From Rodentolepis nana (lineage: Eukaryota > Platyhelminthes > Cestoda > Cyclophyllidea > Hymenolepididae): a DNA stretch of 11,419 bases. Below the pieces are notes generated by a model, which was given only the letters and a program-made list of their open reading frames with translations, was not told the DNA's origin and did no database searches. Within the stretch, counting starts at the first letter, position 1, and each line of letters starts with the position of its first letter. Both the position numbers and the translations under genes were made by a program. The DNA is taken from positions 1-11,419 of the forward strand of contig UZAE01013077.1 of assembly GCA_900617975.1 (NCBI GenBank). The letters run 5' to 3'. This document shows positions 1 to 8,420 of the stretch, one piece after another.

Positions 1-1
1 T

Positions 2-526
2 TAGCATGTCTTCAATTTCCTTTCCACCAATGTTTGTATCCTTGTAGCCCCATCTGGTGGTTGGGGCGTTGAAATCACCTAATACTACCGTTTTGTGTGA
101 GATGTTCAGAAAGTCAAAGTTGGGACAATTCTGGGGTGGATTACAGACTGCATATATCTTGAAGTGATTTTGACATTTCCAAACATTTAATCTGTTTATT
201 TCACATTTGTCTTGTGTCGAGCCCATACTCTTGATTAGATCGTAGTGTGAGGTGAGGCCTTCTTTTACTCCAGTTAGAATTCCATTTGCAACTTTCCGGT
301 ATTTAGGTAGAAGGTACAGTGTGTAACCTGGGAATTGGTAGTACTTCAGTTTGTAATCCGAAATGTTAGCTTCCATAATTGTGAAAATGTCTGCATCGTA
401 GGTTTTTAGGATTTTCTGTACTTGGATCTTTTTGTCCTGTGACATCCCTCCAGCATTCCACTGGAGGATCTGAAGACGCTGTGATTCGCCCTGACGAGGA
501 CGATTTCTCCTATAGCTTTTTTCAAG
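2..526 (-). CDS. LINE endonuclease domain (exonuclease-endonuclease-phosphatase fold), partial
   Basis: An uninterrupted frame of 175 codons runs from just after a TAG at 529-527 to the left edge. In established LINE biology this domain nicks target DNA so that reverse transcription can prime from the nick. Visible motifs, numbered from the first open codon: LQWNAGG with N24; the metal-binding glutamate in TIMEAN (E52); YAVCNPP at 125-131; and GDFNAP with catalytic D151 and N153, followed by RWG. The final SDH-type motif and the reverse transcriptase are cut off by the window edge. The first in-frame ATG is at 445-443, inside the endonuclease motif after the key Asn, so the true start is probably missing or the N-terminus was broken. 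No internal stop or frameshift is seen, suggesting a fairly young copy. PGYTLYLLPKYR is a string I associate, from memory, with spider LINEs. Confidence 0.85.
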
Positions 527-555
527 CTAATCATAATAAATCGAAGTCAAATCAA

Positions 556-630
556 ATGCCGAGTGATAGACTTTTTTGCCATACGAAGATACGTTGTCCA
601 GGGTGCACCACGCGGAGGTAAGTCTATCGT
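556..630 (-). repeat. Dispersed repeat, copy A (LINE leader segment)
   Basis: The minus strand reads GATAGACTTACCTCCGCG, then GGTGCACCCTGGACAACGTA, then ATGGCAAAAAAGTCTAT. The same string, with scattered substitutions, occurs on the plus strand at 3453-3520 (copy B) and on the minus strand near 9265-9195 (copy C). In A it sits directly before the LINE endonuclease frame, whereas in B and C it leads into a shared non-coding segment. This makes it likely to be the family's 5' leader. Confidence 0.7.
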
Positions 631-780
631 AAACGATAATATTAAAGTAAATATAAAAAGTTTTGATTATTGTCAAATGATTCACAATCAATAGTGAGTT
701 TTACTTTTTCACATTTTAATGATTTTGCTCTTCACTGACCGTAAACTTCTTTGATCCATTTTAAATAGCATGATGCATAA

Positions 781-894
781 TTATTTAAGGAAATGTTTTT
801 TATTAATAGCACGTTGGGAAAATAATTTTGTTTTCTTAAATATGATTGAGATTTGTGCCAATGAACATAGTTTCGGTTTTTGAAAGTGATTCAT
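781..894 (-). other. Open frame behind copy 1, conserved with copy 2 (37 codons)
   Basis: Starting 14 nt after the codon that follows the aligned stop of copy 2, the minus strand carries an ATG and 37 open codons (MNHFQKPKLCSLAQ at its start). The corresponding frame behind copy 2 reads MNQFSKLELSSIAQ and aligns without indels; L, S and A codons in the two differ only at the third base. It is in the -1 frame relative to exon 3, and copy 3 has the matching sequence (DQFSKELLNEL) in its main frame. I cannot tell whether it is translated, an old 3' coding segment put out of frame, or untranslated sequence. Confidence 0.45.
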
Positions 895-908
895 GAGATT
901 TTTTAATT

Positions 909-1357
909 TTATTGTTCTATCCTTAATTTCCTCAAAATGTCTATCCGCACGAAATTAAATATGCCATCAATCATCTTACCGAGGGCTTCTCTGGTCCTAT
1001 TTTTTACCCTCTCTATTTCTTAAAAAAGTTCAAATGTTATAGTCGTAAAAATAAAGCATAATTTAAACGATTAAAGCATGCGAACAATTAATACATATAA
1101 TAAAAGCGTGCTCAACCAATGATAGTAATATAACTGTCAATGAATGGTTGTTAAAGAGAATTATACAAAAGTAAAATGCATGTCTGCATGGAATTTAAGG
1201 ACGTTTCAAAACGAACCCGATTTTACACAAGCGTCCACGTTGGTGACCAGAGCAAGGAGTATTGCAAGACAAACAATCTGCTCAAAGTGCTTTCTGATAT
1301 GTAATTTGTTTAATAAAGGAATAATAAGAAGAACAAATGACTTATAATTTTCTTTAT
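909..1357 (-). pseudogene. Small secreted-peptide gene, copy 1: exons 2-3 intact, start codon missing
   Basis: Three exon slots on the minus strand align with copies 2-4. Exon 1 slot (1357-1346) reads ATAAAGAAAATT, with ATA where copies 2 and 3 have ATG, and the following donor reads AT instead of GT. Exon 2 (1277-1217, 61 nt, after an AG) encodes a signal-peptide core IVCLAILLALVTNVDA followed by CVKS. Exon 3 (1018-909) joins in phase 1 and stays open for 35 codons to TAA. The mature part after the predicted cleavage at VDA|C is short, basic and looks able to form an amphipathic helix (IDILRKLRIEQ at its end); this is an inference. Of the first 34 residues encoded wholly in exon 3, 14 are identical to copy 2. 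AATAAA overlaps the stop, a possible polyadenylation signal. There is no ATG between the TATA-like box and exon 2, so I call it a pseudogene, but an unseen upstream exon could rescue it. Function unknown. Confidence 0.6.
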
Positions 1358-1385
1358 TGTAGCAATGAATGAGCGAATGGAAAGA

Positions 1386-1529
1386 GGCGTTTTTTATAAC
1401 TACTTTTATCCAATAGGAAGTGAAATCCATGTAGCAGAGAAAATGTAGTTAGTTGGATAAAATTCACCAGATTTCCAACGAAACATTGAATCGAACCAGT
1501 GAGCTCAAAATTTATGACTTTAATAATTT
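1386..1529 (-). promoter_or_regulatory. Upstream elements of copy 1: conserved block, CCAAT box, TATA-like box
   Basis: On the minus strand, a block at 1529-1488 (AAATTATTAAAG, ATAAATTTTGAG) matches blocks upstream of copies 2 and 4. About 75 bp further, CCTATTGG (ATTGG at 1414-1410, an inverted CCAAT box) is followed by TTATAAAAAA (1399-1390), a good TATA-like box about 33 bp before the exon 1 slot. The alignment with copy 4 continues through CTTTCCATTCGCTC. Confidence 0.5.
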
Positions 1530-2255
1530 AAGTATTGCTAATTATGGCAATTGAAATTGAAATCGATTACCTATTATTCTTTATTTTCAAATTTTATTTC
1601 TAAGGTTAATAACATTGTTATGGCATTTGAAACTTCCGTTCAAATTATTTTAATTACGAGCAAATGCGTCATATGAGATAATTTATTGGAGAAAGTGTCT
1701 TAGTAAAACTTGCAAGGAACTGTGAAATTCGGAAATGTTTAAACAACGCCATTGAGTTGAAGTAAATTTGAAAGTAAGAAAAAACACTGGAACATTGGTA
1801 TCATATCATTTTTATATTTGGCTTTCGAAACAACTCATAATAGTCACTAGAGATTTTCAATATGCATAAAAATAAAAACATTTGCCCAATTACATTTAAT
1901 TACATCTTCATCAATTTTGTTATCATCTCTATATTGCAAGTTATTTATAAATGTCATAGCTGTCACATTTGAGGACATTCAGTTACAATGTCATTTTGTC
2001 TAACAATAAATGAAGTTAAATGATTTCTAATTAGAATTAACAAAAGAACAAAATGCATCAAATTCAAAGCATGAATTTTGTAAATACGACTGTAAATTCA
2101 GTATATGAAATGGCTTTGTAGAAAACGTAAATTATAAATAAACATTAAAACGATTTGTTAAGTTATTACGAATTTTGATAAATATTGAACAGTTAATACA
2201 TATTATACAAATCTAAACACAAAGAAAAGAATACATTTTGATTGGAGTCACCATG
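1530..2255. other. AT-rich intergenic stretch without a visible gene
   Basis: I see no coding exon, RNA gene or clear repeat. Both strands are broken by frequent stop codons. Confidence 0.6.
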
Positions 2256-2640
2256 TTCAGTATATTTATAAATCATGTTTTAACTACCTAGGAATAATTC
2301 GAGTTTGTGGATGTTGCAATGCTATCGTGCCTATACCAGGCAATCTCATTTTCTCTTCAGGGAGTCTGGAAAGTGCGACCGTATTATTAATTGGCGTGAT
2401 GACTAATAAGGAAAGAGAGTAAAAGCAGTTTTCTACCTACCAACACTTAGCATTTAATTACAAATGTCACAATATTTCTAATTGTGTTCATCAGAAGAAA
2501 ATACCCGTAAATCCTAGTGTATGCTAATAATAGTAATTGTGATTAAGAAGGGAATTCTATAGGTGTGGGGGTGGATTCACTCAGTTGATTGGTGGCTTAA
2601 CCACTGTTTAAGTTCATTATGTACAAACGCGAAATTCCTG
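2256..2640 (+). repeat. Duplicated block R1 (partner of R2)
   Basis: Matches 7998-8420 in the same orientation. The best core, 2303-2349, agrees with 8047-8093 at 39 of 47 positions by my count, ending in the shared CCAGGCAATCTCAT. Further shared strings in the same order are AAAGTGCGACCGT, TTTCTACC, GTGGATTC, TAACCAC and AAGTTCATTAT. Divergence and small indels show an old duplication. R1 lies about 2.7 kb upstream of copy 2, and R2 about 3.2 kb upstream of copy 4. No convincing reading frame is conserved between R1 and R2. Confidence 0.75.
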
Positions 2641-3452
2641 AATACTGTGGTTATTGTTAAATCATTCAGCACATGGTAAAGTTGAATGCACGTGCCACAA
2701 CGACAAGTTATTAATACAATAATTGGCATAACATTAAAAAGGGATAAACGATTGATAAATATAGATAAGATGCAAATTATAAATATTTTTTTGGAGCTTA
2801 TTTTTATTAATAAATTAGTGAAAAAATGTCCCAGATTAGCAAACAGATCTGTCCTTTAGAAAATACACTCTGCTTATGAATTTCAATGAAGTGCCAGTAT
2901 TCAAAAGTGATGTCATTCCAATGTATTGAGTTAACAATGCCTGCCTCTGAAAGAAAAGTAGAGGAAAAAATGATTATTTTCATGTAATCTCCTTTCCTTT
3001 TCCAACACTTTGTCTCTCTAAAGGAAGGTACTTCCTCACACCACTGTGAGCCAAACCTCATTGGTAAAGTGGACAAGTGCGCAAGTCGTATGAAGAGAAT
3101 GTCCCAGAAACTTGGAATCTAAGCTTTTGCGAAATTAAGTTATACCTAATTAATATAATCGTCTCTGTTAGTTTTAAATTGCATAACGTACTTGAATATC
3201 CAAGGCAAATCGAGCTAATTATTTTTGACCGATCAGGTGTTTAACTACAGATCAGTAGAAAGGAACAGCATATAATTTATCAGAAATTGAACTTGCACAT
3301 GCAAATAGATTACTTGCTCTTTTACAACATTTTGAATTTACCTACTTTTAGCTCTTCTACTCACAAAAAAAACAGTAGCATTTATTCGTACTTATGGGGA
3401 GGGGGGGGGGGTTGCCACTTCTGTCTAAAATTATCTTTCCAAAGGAGAGATG
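2641..3452. other. Intergenic, no gene seen; contains a poly-G tract
   Basis: No supported gene. The longest open frame (minus strand, 3076-2807) has no recognisable domain and no match to the gene family here. A tract GGGGA followed by eleven Gs occupies 3396-3411. Confidence 0.55.
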
Positions 3453-3747
3453 TGCGATAGGCTTACTTCCACTTGGTGTACCCTAGGCAACGTATACTCA
3501 TGTAGCAAAAGGCCTATAAACCTGGCAGTTGACTTTCGACTTCAAACTGCCATGATCCCACTCTAAATCATATCACACCACTTAAAAAGAACTCATCTTA
3601 CCCCGTTCTCTACCTTTGTGTCTGTCTCTTTTACATATTTGAAACACTCTTCTGCCCTCTTCCCTCTTCTCGACTTTTCCACTTTGATGTTCCAACTAAA
3701 GGGCTAATAGAAACTATCAAAACGTCTGAAATTTGATATAAATAAAT
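3453..3747 (+). mobile_element. Dispersed repeat, copy B (short LINE-derived or SINE-like element)
   Basis: Starts with GCGATAGGCTTACTTCC and GTACCCTAGGCAACGTATAC, shared with copies A and C. It continues through GGCAGTTGACTT, CTACCTTTGTGT, TTTGAAACACTCTTCTG, CTCGACTTTT and AACTAAAGGGCTAA, all shared with C. It ends in ATTTGATATAAATAAAT, a repeat-like A+T tail typical of retroposons. The orientation is opposite to A and C. The head is shared with the leader of the LINE at the left edge, so B may be an internally deleted LINE copy keeping the 5' and 3' ends, which would make it non-autonomous. I see no coding capacity. Confidence 0.7.
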
Positions 3748-4830
3748 CGTTCAATGGATTACTTGGCATACTTCTCCTTAAGTAACCACATTGACCCAGT
3801 TGAAATTTACATTCAAGTTTATCAATATTCGCACAAGAAGACACATGACAGTAATTGCGTCGTGCCTATTCGTGCCATTTGGAAACCTAAGAGAATTATT
3901 TAAGGTTTATAAATGACTGCAAATATATCGTACATCATTATGGAATTACACATTTCGTAGCAGTCGCCTTAGCACAAGAGGAGACTTCTGCCTCAGAAAA
4001 CGTACACGTTAGGTACCTCTTTAGGAAATAATAAATATTAATTGTATTTGAACCGCCTACAAAATCTTAATGACGTAGCAGCCATAGCATTTCATGTCCA
4101 GAATTGGAGTAATTTCTATTCTTAGCTTCACGATAAAGCTGTATCCGTTTTTCAGGATAAAAATACTCAACGGAGTTAAGTAGTTGAGTTAATTTCATCC
4201 AAAATATGCCACTTCGTTGGAATACAACTAAATACGTCTCAGACCAAATGGTAAATTTGACTAGGAGGACTTTAAAACACCCATTTTAATCTTGAGCAAT
4301 ATGTAATAAACTGTGTTATTTTAACTGTTGTGGAGCAAAACATATACTAATGTCCTCCTTCTTAAATCATTGAAATAATTTGATTTGATATTAAAACTCA
4401 CATTTTGATGCTGTAATTGGGTCAGGAAACTTGGGATTCAAATAACGTTGGCAGAATTATAACGCCATCTAATTGTTGGAAAATGCCATAAACTTTTTGA
4501 CAATTCATGCCAAATTGGGACAGTAAATTGAGTTTTAAATTGTCTTTAAAACAGCTTAAAGATTATCAGTAATTTCAGAAACAGGAGAAAATTCGATAAT
4601 CCCCTCTTAACCATCACTATTTGTTTATTCCAAAGTATCACTTAAATTTTGCTAAAAGTCATATAAATTTGATCTACCTACAGAGTATAGCATACGGGAC
4701 TAAAGAAACCGTTAATTGACTGATTGTTGGATATTAATACGATTTAAATAATGTTAGAGATTCAATTGGGCAAAGACGCAACCAATGCAAACGTTAATTG
4801 GCAATACCCTTCACTCAGTTAACCTTTATT
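3748..4830. other. AT-rich intergenic stretch without a visible gene
   Basis: I find no exon of the local gene family, RNA gene or defined repeat here. By position it corresponds to the region between repeat C and copy 4, but I could not trace continuous similarity by eye. Confidence 0.5.
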
Positions 4831-4950
4831 GAATTATTAAAGATTATAAATATTGAAATTTCAGATTTTGTTTTGGCTTTGATCTAATGAATTTCACAAA
4901 GCGACTTCGTATTGGTTAATTAAAGCTGCAAATATGGCTTCATTTCATTC
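4831..4950 (+). promoter_or_regulatory. Upstream elements of copy 2
   Basis: GAATTATTAAAG, then TATAAATATTGAAATTTCAG (4831-4863) matches the block upstream of copy 4 at 11053-11094 and a weaker block upstream of copy 1. ATTGGTTAAT (4911-4920, inverted CCAAT) is followed by GCAAATATGG where copy 4 has GTTATAAATAAG, so the TATA box here is degraded. The ATG lies 61 bp after the ATTGG box. A second ATTGG occurs at 4955. Confidence 0.5.
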
Positions 4951-4981
4951 CCTCATTGGTAGAACAGGTGCTTTTGATATA

Positions 4982-5396
4982 ATGCTGAAAACTGTAAGCT
5001 GCTCGTTCTACTTATTATTTTTTTTATTGAATAAATCAAATACTGGGAAAAAAATGTTACTCAGGTTGCTCACCTTACAATAATCCTTGTTTTGAGGTCT
5101 AATGCGGACAATTGTGCAAAATCGGGTTAGTATTCATCCGTCTCTAAATTTCATGATGATATATATTTTACTAGAGCAAAATTGTTGTTGGCAATAATGT
5201 TAATTTCATTTTTACTTGATATCTTAATATTTTATTGTTTAAAGTGTCTCTTAATAATTAAACTATAACATTTACCCTTTTTTTTAAAGAAATCTACAGA
5301 ACCAAAGATGTTGCCAAAGAGGCTGTTTATCCGAAGAATGATGACGTATTCTATTTCGTGAAAAAGAATATTTTAATAAAATTAGACAGAGAGTAA
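4982..5396 (+). CDS. Small secreted-peptide gene, copy 2 (three exons, 59 aa)
   Basis: Exon 1 is 4982-4993 (ATG + 3 codons, MLKT, then donor GTAAGC). Exon 2 is 5065-5125 (61 nt after CAG, donor GTTAGT). Exon 3 is 5290-5396 (after TTTTTAAAG, ending in TAA). Introns are 71 nt (phase 0) and 164 nt (phase 1), and the phases keep one frame open throughout. Exon 2 gives a hydrophobic stretch HLTIILVLRSNA followed by NCAKS, a signal peptide with a less clean end than in copies 1 and 3 because of an Arg in the core. The mature part is about 35 residues, lysine-rich, with TKDVAKEAVY and VFYFVKKNILIKLDRE; it aligns with exon 3 of copy 1 (14 of 34 identical) and stops at nearly the same codon. Only one cysteine is kept. 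The start and all splice sites are intact, so it may be functional, but expression is unproven. Function unknown. Confidence 0.65.
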
Positions 5397-5413
5397 TGAA
5401 ATTCATAATGCCC

Positions 5414-5557
5414 ATGAATCAATTTTCAAAACTAGAACTGAGTTCGATAGCTCAAAAATGGCAAAAATATTTAAATTTGTACAATTATGTTTACAATCTG
5501 CTGAAAATTGAAATATCATTGCCATTGTTAAGACACTGTTTGCTTTATAAACAATAA
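5414..5557 (+). other. Open frame behind copy 2, conserved with copies 1 and 3 (47 codons)
   Basis: An ATG 17 nt after the stop of copy 2 opens 47 codons (MNQFSKLELSSIAQKW). It matches the open frame behind copy 1 without indels, and the start of the C-terminal extension of copy 3 (QFSKELL). The string ATCAATTTTCAAAA is identical in copies 2 and 3. The frame is -1 relative to exon 3 and is also open upstream of its ATG, back to about 5334. In DNA this AT-rich, such a length is unusual by chance. It could be a former part of the coding exon shifted out of frame, or a translated second product. Confidence 0.4.
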
Positions 5558-6936
5558 TATAAATTTAATTAGATCAAATAAGTTGTTGGTCCGGTGGATA
5601 ATAACATATTCGTCTTAATAAGGAGTAAATTTTCTTTAAAAAATGATGGCTTAAACTTGATCATGAATCATCTAATAATAAAGGAAACGTTTAACATCTG
5701 TCTAAATAAAAATACCATTTACAATTGTTTGTTTGATTTAATAAAATTAATTGTTTGCATTTTTAAATTCTCGTTTATAAAACTTTTCACTAAATTATCA
5801 GCATAGAACTCAAACATTTAAGCTTTCTGTCAAAACGCTATTATTGAAATATTTAGCAAAATTTAAGCTGATGCTAATGAGTGATACAATTTGCCAACCA
5901 TAACTTGACCATTTAAAGCAGTTTTCGATTTAATTCACAAAGTATCGACACAAGTCAAAGGGTTTGATACTGTGAATATTATTTCAGTTATGTAATGGAT
6001 TTATAATGGTGGATTTATAAAATTATGTCATCCCTCACTACAATGAAAGAAACTGATCATTGAATGTGATTTTCAAAGCTTCGTTGATCTGGGTATTGAC
6101 CCTTTCTAGCGCTATTTGTTCAAATTATCATCCAAGGTGCTACAAATGCTACCTATCAATGATATGATTAGGAACAATAATGAGTTTTTCAATTAATATT
6201 TAGCGTTAGATAGTAATCGAATGATTTTGTACACATTTCAGTAAAGTGATAACGAAGCATATTCGCCGAAAGCAATATTTATTCACCCACAGATGACACC
6301 TATCAGACACTTTTACGTCAAATTTCAATGATATGTGAATCGTAAAATTACTTCATTACAACGATGCAAATTTCAAATGGCGCGTTACACTTGTAGAAGC
6401 TAATGCAACCGAACGGCTAAGATTTCAGTAATTCTTAAGATTTTGCCATATTTGGCAATATATTTGCAATTTTTCAATTGTAGAAACGTTTAATAATATG
6501 ACCTTAAACATGACATTCACAGAGGGATTAGGCATGCGCCCGAATATCATGAAAATCCATATTATTTATTTTATATTAATGTAAATGATTAAACTTATTA
6601 AGACCGTCATTATAAACCTTAAATGGGTTAAAATTAAGATCAAATTCAGAATTGATAGCAAGCGTTTATCAAACATTTGATAAGGGAAATGAAACAATAT
6701 TTAAATAAAGATTTGAACAAAAATAGTTTATAAGCCATTAGTAACTTAAAAAATCGAATAATGAGAGAAATAGTAAACAATTTATTCAATCCAGCTTTAA
6801 ATCAAGTTGAATTAAAACGTATCCAGTTAGGTTTTGGATAATATACAAGCGAGTTTCATGCCATTAATAACATAATCAAATCCAGGATTCCCAGCCAACT
6901 AATAAACATTAAATAACTCAACGTGCTTTAGATTTC
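5558..6936. other. AT-rich intergenic stretch between copies 2 and 3
   Basis: No exon or repeat recognised. An open frame at 5594-5806 encodes a low-complexity, I/L/N/K-rich product typical of AT-rich chance frames. AATAAA at 5705-5710 is a possible polyadenylation signal for copy 2, about 310 bp after its stop. Confidence 0.5.
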
Positions 6937-7038
6937 ATTGGCTAACTTTGGTAATAAATTAAGCATTTGAAATTTCATCCTGTAGGTGAAAAACACTGAG
7001 AGAAATCTACGAACTCCATCCTCAACGCTAATAACACC
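6937..7038 (+). promoter_or_regulatory. Upstream elements of copy 3
   Basis: CATTGGCTAAC (ATTGG at 6937-6941) followed 10-15 bp later by TAATAAATTAAG (6952-6963) repeats the CCAAT-then-TATA-like order seen upstream of copies 1 and 4. The first exon begins 76 bp after the TATA-like string. The upstream AATTATTAA block is only weakly recognisable here (around 6870-6900). Confidence 0.45.
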
Positions 7039-7590
7039 ATGGCAAATCTTGTAATTCAACACGTTTGAAAAGTATTATTACATTAAAAAAATCAATATCG
7101 ATTTATTTGTTGCGCAGATTCCGTGGTGGGCACTTCTTGTTGTTCTGGTCTCAACAGTGAAAGCTTGTGTCAAAGTGTGTGAGTTTGAAAAGGCTATGCA
7201 TTTCATGTATTTGCTTTGATGTCAATATGTCACAAATTGATAAGTACTCTTAATCAATTCTTAATTTGAGCTGTAATATCTTAAAGAGCCATTTTAATAA
7301 TTAAAAGATGAATTTTATTGTTGTGAAGTGTCATGTTGTACTTATTTGAAGGCCCACAGAGTAAAGAAGACGAGGTCAAAGTAGCTGTTCATAAGGTCGT
7401 TGATAGAGTATTTGTCCTAGAGATGCCACTTTATAAGGGCACTCTCGATCAATTTTCAAAAGAACTTCTCAATGAGCTTAATCGTGCTTTGTCTCTGAAT
7501 CCCAATGCAATGAAGGATGAAGAAGAAGAAGAGAACGAAGATGAAGAAGAAACTGTTGAAGTTAGCCCAATTGTTGCTAATAGTAACTGA
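7039..7590 (+). CDS. Small secreted acidic protein gene, copy 3 (three exons, 103 aa)
   Basis: The best-preserved member. Exon 1 is 7039-7050 (ATG + 3 codons, MANL; donor GTAATT). Exon 2 is 7118-7178 (61 nt after GCAG; donor GTGAGT). Exon 3 is 7352-7590 (after TTTGAAG, ending in TGA). Introns are 67 nt (phase 0) and 173 nt (phase 1). The N-terminus is a clear signal peptide, with WWALLVVLVSTVKA as core and a probable cut before CVKVC, so the product should be secreted. The mature protein has two cysteines, CVKVC, near its start, a helix-like middle (EVKVAVHKVVDRVF, then LDQFSKELLNELNRAL), and a run of Glu/Asp at about residues 80-94 encoded by a GAA/GAT-rich simple sequence. Compared with copies 1 and 2 it lacks about 32 nt around their stop codon, so it reads on into sequence that is out of frame there. 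An alternative start at 7333 would lie inside intron 2 and drop the signal peptide. I recognise no known family; the cysteines are too few for a classical knotted toxin. Confidence 0.75.
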
Positions 7591-7997
7591 TATAACCATT
7601 ACTGTATCCCAAGGCAAAATTCTACTAAATGACCATTACTACCTTCCGCTGAAGATCATTTTTATGATTCTAATTTATTCAAACGAATTTGTTTTCGTTT
7701 CTAAGATGGATATTTAAATGCCGAATTATGAATTTTCAACTATTTGGGTTGGAAGAGGAATGTTTGGAATTTATTACTTTGAAAAATTTGAAGGCAAGTC
7801 GAAGTTTCTTCTGAGTAAGTCGTATATTTAATGTTGTGAAGCTGTTGACGCGACTGATTAAGCTCGCGTAAATTTGCATATATTTCGACTTAATCTTGAA
7901 ATATTCTAATTTTTTTAAAATTATTGCGAACTTCGATTAAAACCAAAAGACACTACCTATTATACTAGAAAAATAAAGCTTAAATTAAGTTATTGTA
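7591..7997 (+). other. Downstream region of copy 3, probable 3' UTR part
   Basis: No second gene is visible. An overlapping plus-strand frame (7517-7717) is a shadow of the acidic tail. AATAAA at 7972-7977 is the first clear polyadenylation signal after the stop, about 380 bp downstream, and lies just before block R2. Confidence 0.4.
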
Positions 7998-8420
7998 TTC
8001 AGTATATATAAATCGATAATTTTTTAAATTCACATTTATCATTGGAGTTTGTGGAGGTTTAAATGTTATCCTGGCCATTCCAGGCAATCTCATGTTTACT
8101 TGTGCAATCTAGAAAGTGCGACCGTGCTACTGTTTGAAATAGTAGCAAATTGGTTGAAAGAGTTTTAACGCCTTTCTACCAAACAACGCCTAATATTTAC
8201 ACCATGTTGGGCGTGGCACATACTTATTCAACTAATTTTGGTAAAAAATAAAAAAATAACTTCAAGTTCAAATGGCAAAACTTGGACCTTGTCAATAATA
8301 ACTTTGTGAACTAAGAAAGGCATTCATTGACCATACAAGGAAGTTTTAGGTAAAATAAAGTGGATTCTCACGAACACTTGCTGATCTAACCACAGCGCAA
8401 GTTCATTATATACGCAGATA
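7998..8420 (+). repeat. Duplicated block R2 (partner of R1)
   Basis: Direct-orientation, diverged copy of 2256-2640, with the core at 8047-8093. It begins 408 bp after the stop of copy 3. R2 has an insertion near 8225-8350 relative to R1. In one plus frame both blocks read VCG, then IPGNL, then F, but R2 soon hits a stop, so I do not call a gene. Confidence 0.75.

Larger units (their letters stand above)
1..630 (-). mobile_element. 5' part of a non-LTR (LINE) retrotransposon, running off the left edge
   Basis: Read on the minus strand, this begins with a roughly 75-bp segment (630 to 556) that recurs in dispersed repeats B and C, continues through about 30 bp of linker, and enters an open frame encoding an apurinic-like endonuclease (526 to 2). 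That order is expected for the 5' end of a LINE: leader, then the endonuclease at the start of the polymerase ORF. The reverse transcriptase would lie beyond base 1. No ORF1 is visible between the leader-like segment and the endonuclease, so this copy is either internally deleted or belongs to a family without ORF1. Membership of a Jockey-like clade is an inference from the endonuclease motifs only. Confidence 0.75.

Noticed and set aside
439..621. Plus-strand open frame sharing RCPGC with one at 9178-9477
   Set aside because: The shared residues come from the dispersed repeat (copies A and C), read opposite to the LINE direction; it is not a conserved protein.
1144..1347. Plus-strand open frame of 67 codons
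   Set aside because: It lies antisense to copy 1, and its openness follows from the minus-strand exon 2 and intron. There is no independent evidence for a gene.
1478..1500. Minus-strand GGTTCGATTC resembling a tRNA B box
   Set aside because: There is no A box, acceptor stem or anticodon arm at the right distance, and the site falls in the upstream block shared with copies 2 and 4.
2807..3076. Minus-strand open frame of 89 codons
   Set aside because: No domain, no signal peptide at its start, no paralogue in the window, and composition as expected for a chance frame.
3396..3411. Poly-G tract as a possible quadruplex element
   Set aside because: It is a single homopolymer-like run with no spaced G-tracts, best explained as a simple-sequence or assembly-prone tract.
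5594..5806. Plus-strand open frame of 70 codons with hydrophobic I/L/F-rich product
   Set aside because: The composition simply mirrors AT-rich DNA; there is no matching frame near the other gene copies.
7352..7590. Resemblance of the copy 3 helical part to the C-terminal domain of spider silk proteins
   Set aside because: Only a loose pattern of hydrophobic and polar residues with an NP near the end; the protein is far too short and lacks the repeats, so I do not claim homology.
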